The translations under genes and the position numbers were made by a program. Positions 7,779 to 15,876 of a stretch of DNA of 42,281 nt are shown here, one piece after another. The stretch is from Methylobacterium symbioticum (GTDB lineage Bacteria > Pseudomonadota > Alphaproteobacteria > Rhizobiales > Beijerinckiaceae). Position 1 is the stretch's first letter. The number at the start of each line of letters is the position of its first letter. The stretch lies in assembly GCF_902141845.1 (NCBI RefSeq), contig NZ_CABFPH010000045.1, positions 1-42,281 of the forward strand, written 5' to 3'. Under the pieces are notes generated by a model. That model was not told where the DNA came from. It was given only the letters and a program-made list of their open reading frames with translations, and made no database searches.

Positions 7779-8522
7779 ATGCGTCTTCCGAGGCGTCTGC
7801 CCCGCGCCGCCGCGCTTCTCGGTCTGTGCCTCGCGCAGGCGCCGGCCCCGGCGGGCGCCGTGGTCGGGGGCGCCGAGGCGCCGCCGGGTTCCGCGGTGAT
7901 GGTGCTGTCCTCGAACGGCGGCATGTGCAGCGGCATCGTGCTCGCACCCGACGTGGTCCTCACCGCCGGGCACTGCGCCGCGGGCGGCCTGGAGCACCGG
8001 GTCCACTACAAGGACGAGGGCGGCCAGCCGGTGCTGGTGCCGCTTGCCGCCCGTGCCGTGCATCCGGGCTACGATGCGGGGGCGATCGCCGGGCGGCGGC
8101 GCTCCATCGACCTCGCGCTCCTGCGCACCGCGACGCCGCTGCCGGCCCGCTTCGCCCCGGCCGCCCTGAGCCCGGCCCTGCCGCGGGCGGGGGCGAGCCT
8201 CGACCTCGGCGGCTATGGCGCCGCCCGTCCGGGCGATCCGCGCTCCACCGGCAGCTTCCGCAGCGCGGCGCTCGCCGTGGTCGAGCCCCACGGGCCGAGC
8301 CGGATCCTGGTCTGGCTGCGCGCCGCCTCAGGCAAGGCCGGCGGCTGTCAGGGCGATTCCGGCGGCCCGGTGACGGGGGCCGGCGGCGCCGTCGTCGCCG
8401 TCACCGCCTGGATCGGCGGCGCCTGCGGCGGTCTCACCCAGGGCATCCTCGTCGGCCCGCAGCGCGACTGGCTCGACCGGACGCTCGCGGGCTGGGGCCG
8501 GGCGGCGCGCTGGGAGGGCTGA
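7779..8522 (+). CDS. Secreted trypsin-like serine protease (S1 family)
   Basis: 247 residues with an N-terminal signal peptide (cleavage near AGA-VVGG). VVGG resembles the activated N terminus of chymotrypsin-fold enzymes. The catalytic triad is intact: His65 in LTAGHC, Asp111 in SIDLALLRT and Ser194 in GCQGDSGGPVTG. Four or more cysteines can form the usual disulfides. It is divergent from GTA g6, with only 38 bases between the two starts. A homologous but distinct protease lies downstream at 8827. Substrate unknown; exported to the periplasm or outside. Nothing ties it to the GTA except its location. Confidence 0.87.
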   Translation: MRLPRRLPRAAALLGLCLAQAPAPAGAVVGGAEAPPGSAVMVLSSNGGMCSGIVLAPDVVLTAGHCAAGGLEHRVHYKDEGGQPVLVPLAARAVHPGYDAGAIAGRRRSIDLALLRTATPLPARFAPAALSPALPRAGASLDLGGYGAARPGDPRSTGSFRSAALAVVEPHGPSRILVWLRAASGKAGGCQGDSGGPVTGAGGAVVAVTAWIGGACGGLTQGILVGPQRDWLDRTLAGWGRAARWEG

Positions 8523-8562
8523 GCGGCGTCGGCCCCGGTGCGTGGCCGGCTGTCCCAGATCG

Positions 8563-8655
8563 CGACCTCATCCTGAGGCGCCGAACCGCGGCGGAAGCCT
8601 CGAAGGAGCCCTCCAGAGGGGCGCCGTGAGGACCGGAGGCCTCCGTCGAGGCCGC
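8563..8655. repeat. Palindrome-rich intergenic repeat (CTCATCCTGAGG type)
   Basis: The stretch between the two protease genes holds nested inverted repeats: CCTCA-TCC-TGAGG (8566-8578), GCCTCGA (8597-8603) against TCGAGGC (8646-8652), and GGAGGCCTCC (8635-8644). The CTCATCCTGAGG and CCTCGAAGGA words resemble a dispersed intergenic repeat common in Hyphomicrobiales genomes; that likeness is from memory and no second copy is in this window. It may act as a transcription terminator for the first protease. The rest of 8523-8826 shows only a candidate promoter. Confidence 0.6.
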
Positions 8656-8771
8656 CGGCGCGGCACCTTCGGACGAGGCCAGTGGATAGAGGTCGGCGTT
8701 CTCGCCCGAGATCTGCATCGGCCTTCGACACGCTTTCAGACCGATCGCCCAGGTCCGCAGGGAACCGCAGC

Positions 8772-8800
8772 TTGGCCGGGGGTTTGCCTTGGGCTAGGCT
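8772..8800 (+). promoter_or_regulatory. Candidate sigma-70 promoter of the second protease gene
   Basis: TTGGCC (8772-8777) and TAGGCT (8795-8800) with a 17-base spacer, ending 26 bases before the ATG at 8827. The boxes are imperfect, and the call rests on spacing and position. Confidence 0.35.
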
Positions 8801-8826
8801 CGGAATCCGACAGCAGGGAACGCTCG

Positions 8827-9681
8827 ATGCTCGCCAGAATCCTCCGCGCGACCGCGCTCGGCGCCCTCGTCGGTCTCATCCCGGCCTCGGCCGGGGCGGT
8901 GATCCAGGGTGAAGTCGCGCGGGATCCGAACGGCACCCGGACCTTCGTGGTGCGCATCGAGAGCACCCAGGGCGAGATCTGCTCGGGCACCCTCATCGCG
9001 CCCGACCTCGTGCTCACCGCCGCCCACTGCGTCATGCACCGGGCCGGCTACAACGTGATCGCCGTCGACCGCGGCTTCCGCTCCCGGCGCGTCGGGGCGG
9101 CGGCGGTCTCGATGCATCCCGAATTCGTGCCCGGCACCACGCCGGAGGATCAGCCGGGGGTCGACCTCGCCCTGATCAAGCTCGCCCAGCCGCTCGGTGC
9201 CGACTTCGCGCCCCTCGATCCGCGCGGCGCCGGCTCGATCGGCACGGGCGACGCGGTCGACATCGCGGGCTTCGGCGTCGTCGCCGAGAACCGGCGCAAC
9301 ACGGCCCGCACCCTGCGCCAGGCCCATCTCGTCTCGATCGGCTCGCTGCAGGTCGCCAACCGCGTCACGGTGGTGACAGACCGGCGCCGCTTCGCCGAGA
9401 CGGCGGGGGCGGGCGCCTGCCTCGGCGATTCCGGTGGCCCGATCCTGAGCGGCGGCCCGGGCGGCTACCGCATCGTCGGCGTCGTCAGCTGGTCGAGCGG
9501 GGCACTCCAGCAGAACACGAAGCGACGGACCGCCTGCGGCGGCTTCACCGCCGTCACGCCCGTGGCGGAGCATGCCGGCTGGATCGCCTCGCGGGCGGCC
9601 GAGATGTCGCAGATCGATGCCGCCGTGGTGAGCCCGGGCGGCCGCAGCGGCTGGATGGCCCGCCCGCCGCGCAGCCGCTGA
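8827..9681 (+). CDS. Secreted trypsin-like serine protease (S1 family)
   Basis: 284 residues. The signal peptide MLARILRATALGALVGLIPASAGA is followed by a chymotrypsin fold with an intact triad: His67 in LTAAHC, Asp113 in GVDLALIKL and Ser202 in CLGDSGGPIL. The C-terminal 25 residues extend past the fold (MSQIDAAVVSPGGRSGWMARPPRSR). It is clearly a paralogue of the protease at 7779, and the pair lies head-to-tail inside the GTA cluster between connector and capsid genes. The ATG at 8827 was chosen because it begins the signal peptide; GGGAACG lies just before it. Substrate unknown. Confidence 0.87.
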   Translation: MLARILRATALGALVGLIPASAGAVIQGEVARDPNGTRTFVVRIESTQGEICSGTLIAPDLVLTAAHCVMHRAGYNVIAVDRGFRSRRVGAAAVSMHPEFVPGTTPEDQPGVDLALIKLAQPLGADFAPLDPRGAGSIGTGDAVDIAGFGVVAENRRNTARTLRQAHLVSIGSLQVANRVTVVTDRRRFAETAGAGACLGDSGGPILSGGPGGYRIVGVVSWSSGALQQNTKRRTACGGFTAVTPVAEHAGWIASRAAEMSQIDAAVVSPGGRSGWMARPPRSR

Positions 9682-9773
9682 GACCCGCGCGGCATGGTGC
9701 CGCGGACTCTGCGCCCGCCTGGACTCTGGTCGACACGGCGCAGCTTGCCGGTCATGGTGCGGTTGGACTGCAA

Positions 9774-9798
9774 CTGGTAGTATTGCTATCGATACCAG
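9774..9798. promoter_or_regulatory. Imperfect palindrome upstream of the PAS gene, possible operator
   Basis: CTGGTA and TACCAG arms enclose a 13-base AT-richer centre in an otherwise GC-rich spacer. A weak -35-like TTGGAC lies at 9763-9768. This could be an operator or promoter element for the gene at 9866. It is a single copy and unproven. Confidence 0.25.
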
Positions 9799-9865
9799 AC
9801 TATCCCGGTCCGGTGTCTGAACCGGCTCCGCATCGTGCCGCGCAGCCCTCCAAGTCGACGAGCGC

Positions 9866-10411
9866 ATGACACGCCGGTCCTTTCCCCTTCCGCTGGAGGC
9901 GGCCGGCGTCATCGGCACGTGGACGACCGACGTGCTGGCCGGCCGCTCCGTGCTCGACGACGGCGCCGCCGCGGCCATGGCGGGCGATGCCGGGCTCGCC
10001 GGCAAGCCGCTCAGCCTCGATATCGCGCTCGGCCGCATCCATCCCGAGGACCGGTCCTGGGTGTTCGACCGCATCCTGCGCGTCCGCGAGGAGGGCGGCC
10101 CCTTCACGGCCGAGTTCCGCATCCGCGGCGAGGACGGCGCCGTGCGCTGGGTGCTCAACCAGGGCCGCCTGCCGCGGCCGGGCGAGGGCCGCCACGGCCA
10201 CGGCACCTATATCGACACCACCCACCGTCACCTCTCCGAGAGCTCGCACGATCCCGGCTGGGCCGAGCCCGACGTGCTGGAGGTGGCCGCCGACCATTGC
10301 ATCGCCGCCCGCGAGGCGATCGACCGCAGCGGCCGGCCGCTGCTGCGCCTGCTGATCGACGCCCTGCTCCTGGAGATCGGGCGCCATCTGGTCCGGCGCC
10401 GCCCGCACTGA
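9866..10411 (+). CDS. Single PAS-domain protein
   Basis: 181 residues. A PAS_3-type domain covers about residues 12-120: GVIGTWTTDVLAGRSVLDDGAAAAMAG, then IHPEDRSWVFDRILRVREEGGPFTAEFRIRGEDGAVRWVLNQGR and GTYIDTTHR. No output domain follows; the last 60 residues are a helical tail ending LLIDALLLEIGRHLVRRRPH. It could be a partner for another sensor or a relic of a kinase. It is convergent with the capsid gene, with a hairpin between them. The start has no strong ribosome binding site. Ligand unknown. Confidence 0.75.
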   Translation: MTRRSFPLPLEAAGVIGTWTTDVLAGRSVLDDGAAAAMAGDAGLAGKPLSLDIALGRIHPEDRSWVFDRILRVREEGGPFTAEFRIRGEDGAVRWVLNQGRLPRPGEGRHGHGTYIDTTHRHLSESSHDPGWAEPDVLEVAADHCIAAREAIDRSGRPLLRLLIDALLLEIGRHLVRRRPH

Positions 10412-10427
10412 GCGGCGCAGGATCCGA

Positions 10428-10472
10428 GCGCTCTCGGGCCGAGGGGCCTATCGGCTCGGCGACGGAGAGCGC
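10428..10472. terminator. Stem-loop between convergent PAS and capsid genes
   Basis: GCGCTCTC (10428-10435) pairs with GAGAGCGC (10465-10472), and inner GCCGA/TCGGC segments can extend the stem. Lying between two converging genes, it probably serves both directions. It has no T-run, common in GC-rich genomes. Confidence 0.5.
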
Positions 10473-10485
10473 GTCAGGACACGGA

Positions 10486-11850
10486 TCAGGCGAACTTCAG
10501 GAGCTTGATCGCCGCGAAGTCCTGCACCCCGCCGCCGACGCGCTTCGTCGTGTAGAACAGCACGTAGGGCTTGGCGGAGTAGGGGTCGCGCAGCACGCGC
10601 AGGCCCGCCCGGTCGACCACGAGATAGCCGCGGCGGAAGTCGCCGAAGGCCACCGACAGGCTGCCCGCCGCGATGTCCGGCATCGCCTCGGCCTCGGTCA
10701 GGGGGAAGCCCATCAGGGTGGCCGGCCGGTCGGCCGCAATCGGCGGCTGCCAGAGGTAGTTGCCGTCGCCGTCCTTCAGCTTGCGGATCGCGCTCTGCGT
10801 GCGCCGGTTCATCACGAAACCGGCATTCTGGCGATAGCCGCCCTGCAGCGCGTAGACGAGGTCGATCAGCGCGTCGGCCGGGTTCGTGGAGGCGAAGGCG
10901 CCGGACGCGCCCGTGGCGACGAAGCCGATCTTGCCGGGCGTCCAGGAGCCGTTGGTCACCGTGTCGTAGGCGAGGAAGCCCTTCGGCCGGCTCACCCCGT
11001 TGCCGGTGACGAAGGCGACGCCCTCCTGCTCGGCGAAGGCGGTCTCGACCTCGTCGGCGAGCCAGGCGTCGATGTCGACCACGGCGTCGTCGAGGAGCGT
11101 CTGGGTCGCCGCCGGCATGGCGTAGAGCTCCATGGCCGGGAAGGCGATCTCGGCAAGCGCCGGGCCGTCGGTCTCGGGCCGCGGCGCCGTCTCGGCCACC
11201 CAGCCCGCCGCCGGCGCCCCGGTGGCGACCGCCCGCTTGTACTGGCCGCCCGAGATGGTGCGCTGGCCGGCGATGGCCCGGATCGGCGAGAGGTCGGAGA
11301 GCCGGCGCAGCACCTCGCGCTCGATCGTCTCCGGCACGAGATAGCCGCCATCGGGCCCCGAGCCCGCCTGCATGGCCTTGGCCTCCAGACCTTTGAGGCC
11401 GCCGCTCTCGCCGGCCCGGACGTAGAGGTCGAAGGCTGCCTTGTGCTCGTCGGCGGCGGCGTCGCGGGGAGCCGGTCCGCCGAGCAGCGGGGGCCGCGCC
11501 CGGTCGAGGCTGATCCGGTCGAGCCGGCTGCGGGCCTGGTCGAGGGCCGCGTCGATTCGGGCGAGCTTCTCCTCGGTGAGGACATCGGGGCCAAGCCGGC
11601 TCTCGATCTGGCCGAGGCGGGAATCGTTCGTGGCCTTGAAGGCCTCGAAGGCGCGGGCGAAGGTGTCGAGCGCGGCGCGGGCATCGGCGTCGGGCGATCC
11701 GCCGGTCAGGCCGGCCTTGGTCTCGTAGGCGGGGATCCCGCTGGCCTTGGTCTCGCTGGCCTTGGTCTCGCAGGCCTTTGTCTCGTAGGCCTTCGTCTCT
11801 TGGGCCTTCGTCTCTTGGGCCTTGGTCTCGTAGGCGATGTCCGGTTGCAT
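10486..11850 (-). CDS. GTA major capsid protein, HK97 fold (RcGTA g5-like)
   Basis: 454 residues from ATG 11850 (MQPDIAYETKAQ). The N-terminal delta region has a tandem ETKAx repeat (residues 8-47) and a helical segment (ALDTFARAFEAFKATNDSRLGQIESRL). The HK97 capsid body follows: KAFDLYVRAGE-like and LEAKAMQAGSGPDGGYLVPETIEREVLRRLSDLSPIRAIAG, then ALDDAVVDIDAWLADEVETAFAEQEG, NGVSRPKGFL and the end KPYVLFYTTKRVGGGVQDFAAIKLLKFA. The prohead protease, five bases upstream, would be expected to remove the N-terminal part during maturation as in RcGTA. Codons further upstream to 11973 overlap that gene and were not used. Confidence 0.93.
   Translation of the reverse strand: MQPDIAYETKAQETKAQETKAYETKACETKASETKASGIPAYETKAGLTGGSPDADARAALDTFARAFEAFKATNDSRLGQIESRLGPDVLTEEKLARIDAALDQARSRLDRISLDRARPPLLGGPAPRDAAADEHKAAFDLYVRAGESGGLKGLEAKAMQAGSGPDGGYLVPETIEREVLRRLSDLSPIRAIAGQRTISGGQYKRAVATGAPAAGWVAETAPRPETDGPALAEIAFPAMELYAMPAATQTLLDDAVVDIDAWLADEVETAFAEQEGVAFVTGNGVSRPKGFLAYDTVTNGSWTPGKIGFVATGASGAFASTNPADALIDLVYALQGGYRQNAGFVMNRRTQSAIRKLKDGDGNYLWQPPIAADRPATLMGFPLTEAEAMPDIAAGSLSVAFGDFRRGYLVVDRAGLRVLRDPYSAKPYVLFYTTKRVGGGVQDFAAIKLLKFA
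11710..11829 (-). repeat. 15-bp tandem repeat encoding ETKAx in the capsid N terminus
   Basis: Eight consecutive 15-base units encode ETKAQ, ETKAQ, ETKAY, ETKAC, ETKAS, ETKAS, GIPAY and ETKAG; the seventh is degenerate. The units are similar but not identical, so this is an aged or selected expansion rather than a fresh slip. It lies in the scaffold-like segment usually cut off by the prohead protease. Confidence 0.9.
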
Positions 11851-11855
11851 GCGTC

Positions 11856-12320
11856 CTAGTCTCCGAGGGCGGCGGGCGCGATCCGCCGGGCAAGCTCGCG
11901 CAGCCTGGGGCCGAGCGGCGCGGCGACGCGCGCGCCCGGCTGAAGGGGGAAGGAGACCAGCGAGATCTCCCAAAGATCGACCGCGGTCAGGTGGCGGAAG
12001 CCGGCGCGGTCGGGCGTGGCGCCGAGGGTGCGGAAGCCGATCGAGAGCCCGTCGAGGGCGCCCTGGCGGATCAGCGCGTCGAGCTCGCGGGCGCGCTGCA
12101 CCGCGAGGTTGAGCCGGCCCTCCACGCGGAGGCCGCGCGCGTCCTCGCGCAGGTCGAGCCAGATGCCGACCGGCTCGGCCGGATCGTGCTGGAACAGCAT
12201 GCGCACGCCGGCCGGTCCGCGCGCCCGCAGGCTCGCCGCGAAGGCCCCGGGCCGGACCACGTCGCGACCGAGATCGGGCTGGCCGAACAGGCTGGCATAG
12301 CCGGTGAAATGGCCGTCCAT
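11856..12320 (-). CDS. GTA prohead protease, U35/HK97 family (RcGTA g4-like)
   Basis: 154 residues. It starts FTGYASLFGQPDLGRDVVRPGAFAASL, and has the catalytic His45 in MLFQHDPAEPVGIW and Ser93 in LDGLSIGFRT, both in the usual HK97-protease context. The tail LWEISLVSFPLQPGARV is also typical. The family cleaves scaffold segments of capsid protein during head maturation. It ends five bases before the capsid start and begins 10 bases after the portal stop, leaving no space for a g3.5-like gene. Confidence 0.93.
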   Translation of the reverse strand: MDGHFTGYASLFGQPDLGRDVVRPGAFAASLRARGPAGVRMLFQHDPAEPVGIWLDLREDARGLRVEGRLNLAVQRARELDALIRQGALDGLSIGFRTLGATPDRAGFRHLTAVDLWEISLVSFPLQPGARVAAPLGPRLRELARRIAPAALGD

Positions 12321-12330
12321 CGCGTCCTCC

Positions 12331-13503
12331 TCAGGCCGCCGGGCCGTAGCCGACCGCCGCGCGCTTCTCGGCCTCGCTCAGGAAGTCGGCGGCCTGGACG
12401 CGTCGCCACAGGGATTCCCGCTCGGCGGCGAGGGCCTCGATCCGGTCAAGGTCCGGCTCCAGCCGCACCGCGCCGAGGCCCGGCGCGAGCCAGTGCGCGA
12501 GGCTCTCCGCCGTGCGCCGCACCAGGGGGATCAGGGTCTGCCGGTAGAAGGCGCGGTTGGCCTCGGCGTAGTTGGCGTGGGTGCTGTCGCCCGGCAGACC
12601 GAGCAGGAGCGGGGGCACGCCGAAGGCGAGGGCGATCTCGCGGGCGGCGGCGTGCTTGGCCTCGACGAAGTCCATCTCCTTCGGCGAGAGCGCCAGCGGC
12701 TTCCAGTCGAGCCCGCCTTCGAGCAGCAGCGGCCGGCCGGCATTGGCGGCGCCCTGATAGTTCGCATCGAGCTCGCCCTTGAGCCGGACGAACTGCGCCT
12801 CGCTCAAGGCGGCGTGGCCGCCGAAGACCAGGGCGCCGGAGGGGCGGGCCGCGTTGTCGAGCAGCGCCTTGTTCCAGGCGCCCGCCGCGTTGTGGATGTC
12901 GAGGGCGGTCGCCGCCGCCTCGATCGGGGCGAGGCCGCGCGTGTCGTCCTCCGGATGGAACAGGGCGAGGTGCAGGATCGGCGGCACGGCGCCCACCTGC
13001 TCGTAGCGGCGCGCCCGGTCCCCGACGCCGTAGAGATAGGCGACCGGCCAGCCGTCGGGCCCCGGCACCACCCGCATCCGCTCGGGGCGCAGCGCGAACA
13101 CTTCGCGGGGCGTCCCGTCCAGGCTCACCGCCTCCAGATAGGCGTTCCCGCTCAGCATGAGCTGGGCGTAGACCGTCTCGAGGAGCCGCGTGCCGCCCTC
13201 GCGCGGGTTCGGCCGGGCGAGGAGCGCGGCGAGCGCCCCGGCGCCCGCGCCCTCCGGCACCAGGGGCATGCTCGCCGCGGTCTCGGCCACGAGGCGCACG
13301 GCGCGGTGGACCACGGCGTTGCGCGCGTAGCCCGCCCGGGCGAGCGCCGTGGCCTTCCGCGGCGTCCAGGCGGCGCGGCCCTCGCCGCCGAGGACGAAGC
13401 CGGGTCCGGAGAGGACCGATCCCGGGAACGCCTTCTCCGACAGGGCGGCGTGCGCGGGCACGTAGCCGGCGGCCCGCGCCAGCCGGGTGAGCAGGGTCGG
13501 CAT
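12331..13503 (-). CDS. GTA portal protein, HK97 family (RcGTA g3-like)
   Basis: 390 residues. The dodecameric ring through which DNA enters and leaves the head. Signatures are ARNAVVHRAVRLVAETAASMPLVP, LLARPNPREGGTRLLETVYAQLMLSGNAYLE, GLAPIEAAATALDIHNAAGAWNKALLDNAARPSGAL and FGVPPLLLGLPGDSTHANYAEANRAFYRQTLIPLV. The ATG at 13503 begins MPTLLTRLARAAGY. In RcGTA the terminase gene lies immediately upstream. Here about 2.4 kb of unrelated genes intervene, so the g3-g4-g5 set must be transcribed from the 241-base gap before 13745 or by read-through. Confidence 0.94.
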   Translation of the reverse strand: MPTLLTRLARAAGYVPAHAALSEKAFPGSVLSGPGFVLGGEGRAAWTPRKATALARAGYARNAVVHRAVRLVAETAASMPLVPEGAGAGALAALLARPNPREGGTRLLETVYAQLMLSGNAYLEAVSLDGTPREVFALRPERMRVVPGPDGWPVAYLYGVGDRARRYEQVGAVPPILHLALFHPEDDTRGLAPIEAAATALDIHNAAGAWNKALLDNAARPSGALVFGGHAALSEAQFVRLKGELDANYQGAANAGRPLLLEGGLDWKPLALSPKEMDFVEAKHAAAREIALAFGVPPLLLGLPGDSTHANYAEANRAFYRQTLIPLVRRTAESLAHWLAPGLGAVRLEPDLDRIEALAAERESLWRRVQAADFLSEAEKRAAVGYGPAA

Positions 13504-13744
13504 GGTATGCGTCCTCGCTGAGGGTCGGGATCCGGGTCGTGCGGGCGGGGCGCGCGTGTCGCGCGGCGGCGCGCCGTCCGCCGCGTCGGGGACGATGGAG
13601 GGAGGCCCGGGGCCGCGATCTCAGACCCGTGAAACGAAGCCGTTCGGCCGGACGGATCTTTTGTGCGCGATCGATGTTCTTCGTCCACGTCGCGGACGGA
13701 AGACCGTTGTCCTCCGTCCTTGCCACGCACAGGACAATCTTCGA

Positions 13745-14038
13745 ATGCGCACGCTTCTGCTGGCGGCCGTTGCCGCCTCTCTCGTCACGCCCGCCCTCGC
13801 CCAGGTGGTCGAGACCCCGTCCGGCCCGGCCGTCGTCGTGGCGCCGGGGCCGGGCCCCGCCACCACCGGCGGCGTCCTCACCCGCCAGGGCGGCGCCACC
13901 GGCGAGCCGGGGGCCTACAGCTACTCGCCGACCGGCCAGCCGGCCGACGTGATCTCGAACGACTCGGCCGCCGCCGGCAATGCCGGCCAGCCGAGCCGCG
14001 TCGCCCCGCAGGGCAGCGGCGGCGGCGGCAGCCGCTGA
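13745..14038 (+). CDS. Small secreted low-complexity protein of unknown function
   Basis: 97 residues. A clear signal peptide (MRTLLLAAVAASLVTPALA-Q) is followed by a glycine-, proline- and alanine-rich mature part (VVVAPGPGPATTGGVLTRQGG, SYSPTGQPADVISNDSAAAGNAG) ending in GGGGSR. No domain is recognised. It is divergent from the portal gene and convergent with the chemoreceptor, in the gap that splits g2 from g3. Proteins of this shape are common in Methylobacterium-like genomes. Confidence 0.65.
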   Translation: MRTLLLAAVAASLVTPALAQVVETPSGPAVVVAPGPGPATTGGVLTRQGGATGEPGAYSYSPTGQPADVISNDSAAAGNAGQPSRVAPQGSGGGGSR

Positions 14039-14183
14039 GCCCGGCTCGCCCGGTTCTCACACGGGGCGGTGCGGGACGGCGCCGCCCCACGCGATCCCGC
14101 AGCCCATCCGGCGTCTCCGCCCGTGCGAGGAGAGTCTTGCAGCGGGGGCGACGACGGTGACGGCGATAGCCTGGGCGATCCGC

Positions 14184-15662
14184 TCAGCCCACGGCCCGCG
14201 CGGCCTCCCGCAACTGCCGCGCGGCCGCGTCGACGCGCCCGCTCGCCGCAGCGATCGTCTCCATGCCGGTCGCGAGGCTCGCCGCCCCGCAGGAGGCCAT
14301 CTGCAGGCTGCCCGACATCTCGCGGGTCGTGGCCGACTGCTCCTCCACGGCCGCGGCGATGGCGGCCGCCGCCTCGTCCAGCGCCCGGATCGTGCCCTGG
14401 ATCGCGCCGATCGCGTCCACGGCTTCCCGGGTGGCCGCCTGCGTCGTGGAGATCTGGCCGCGGATCTGGTCCGTCGCCTTGGCCGTCTGCTCGGCCAGCG
14501 CCTTCACCTCGGCGGCCACCACCGCGAAGCCCTTGCCCGCGACCCCGGCCCGCGCCGCCTCGATCGTGGCGTTGAGCGCCAGCAGGTTGGTCTGGCCCGC
14601 GATGCTCTGGATCATCGCCACCACGTCGCCGATCTGGGTCGCGTGCGCGCTCAGGCCGGCGACGATCTCGCCGGTGCGCTGCGTCTGCTCGACGGCCGCC
14701 CGCGCCATCTGCGCGGCATGGCTGACCTGCTGGCTGATCTCGCCGACTGAGGCGGAGACCTCCTCCGCTCCGGCCGCCATGGTCTGGATGTCGCTCGCCA
14801 CCCGGCCGACCGTGCCGACGGCCGTCGTCGTCTGCTCGGTGACGTCCGCGATCGCCGAGCCGATCGCGTCGAGATCCGTGCCGATCGCCCGCTGCGCCTC
14901 GGCGCGCCGGCGGCGCTCGTGCACCTGCTCGGTGACGTCGGTGGCGAACTTCACCACCTGCGTGACACGTCCGTCGGCGTCGGTGACCGGGTTGTAGGTG
15001 CCCTGGATGAAGATCTCGCTTCCGTCCTTGGCGATGCGGCGGAACTCGGCCGACTGGTACTCACCGCGGGCGAGCGCCGCCCAGAAGTCGCGGTAGGCGT
15101 CGCCCGCCCGCTCGGACGGATCCATGAACAGGCCGTGGTGGCGGCCTCTGATCTCCTCCAGCGTGTAGCCCATCGTGGCGAGGAAATTCGCGTTGGCGTC
15201 CAGGATCGTGCCGTCCGGGGCGAAGGCGATGACCGCCTGGGACCGGTGGAGGGCGGCGATCTGGCCGTCGAGGTTGAGGCTGCGCACCGTCTGCGCGGTG
15301 ATGTCGGTGGCGAACTTGATGATCTTGACCACCCGGCCTCCGCGGTCGAGCACCGGGTTGTAGCTCGCCTGGATCCAGACCTCGCGCCCGCCCTTGGCGA
15401 TCCGCTTGAACGCGCCGGTCTGGAATCGGCCCTCGCGCAGGCCCTCCCAGAAGGTGCGGTACGTCGCGCTGTCGCGCTCGGCCGGCGGAACGAAGAGGCC
15501 GTGGTGCTGCCCCCGCACCTCCTGCAGGGCATAGCCCACCGTCGCGAGGAAGTTGCCGTTGGCGGTCAGGACGGTGCCGTCGGGCGCGAACTCGATGACG
15601 GCCTGCGACCGGTCGAGGGCGTCCAGCTTGGCACGAGCATCATCGCCGCGGAGCAGAGGCAT
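14184..15662 (-). CDS. Soluble methyl-accepting chemotaxis protein with two PAS domains
   Basis: 492 residues with no transmembrane segment or HAMP. PAS 1 covers about 15-125 ([28 protein letters not shown]) and PAS 2 about 137-247. The two are near-duplicates, both with a GRHHGLF/GQHHGLF-type motif and [20 protein letters not shown] / [20 protein letters not shown], suggesting haem, flavin or redox sensing as in Aer-like receptors; ligand unproven. The MCP signalling domain has the hairpin tip [40 protein letters not shown]. It probably signals to CheA from the cytoplasm. It sits between GTA g3 and g2 on the same strand as the GTA genes, and is preceded by an AT-rich promoter region. Confidence 0.92.
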   Translation of the reverse strand: MPLLRGDDARAKLDALDRSQAVIEFAPDGTVLTANGNFLATVGYALQEVRGQHHGLFVPPAERDSATYRTFWEGLREGRFQTGAFKRIAKGGREVWIQASYNPVLDRGGRVVKIIKFATDITAQTVRSLNLDGQIAALHRSQAVIAFAPDGTILDANANFLATMGYTLEEIRGRHHGLFMDPSERAGDAYRDFWAALARGEYQSAEFRRIAKDGSEIFIQGTYNPVTDADGRVTQVVKFATDVTEQVHERRRRAEAQRAIGTDLDAIGSAIADVTEQTTTAVGTVGRVASDIQTMAAGAEEVSASVGEISQQVSHAAQMARAAVEQTQRTGEIVAGLSAHATQIGDVVAMIQSIAGQTNLLALNATIEAARAGVAGKGFAVVAAEVKALAEQTAKATDQIRGQISTTQAATREAVDAIGAIQGTIRALDEAAAAIAAAVEEQSATTREMSGSLQMASCGAASLATGMETIAAASGRVDAAARQLREAARAVG

Positions 15663-15795
15663 GGGCGTTTCCGTCGATCAGGGATGCGAAAGGTGTCTTC
15701 GCTTGCCGCAGAAAGATTAATCGGATCTTGCGCTCGGTAGAACGCGATCGACATCACGGTAACGTCAGCGCGCATAATTGTAGTTTCGCATATTT

Positions 15796-15810
15796 ACAAC
15801 CGAAGGTTGT
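15796..15810. repeat. Small hairpin in the AT-rich spacer between chemoreceptor and terminase genes
   Basis: ACAACC-GAA-GGTTGT lies in the 214-base spacer 15663-15876. The spacer is much more AT-rich than its surroundings at 15710-15835 and probably holds the chemoreceptor promoter. The T-rich TGTTCTTT after the hairpin is on the plus strand, where no gene ends, so a terminator role for the minus-strand terminase is doubtful. Confidence 0.3.
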
Positions 15811-15876
15811 TGTTCTTTAGTGCTATTCTCCTCAGGAATTCGGCCTCGTGCGACAATGGGACGCCCCGTTGCGCCT

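Noticed and set aside
15796..15810. Rho-independent terminator for the large terminase gene
   Set aside because: The T-rich tail is on the plus strand, opposite to the terminase transcript.
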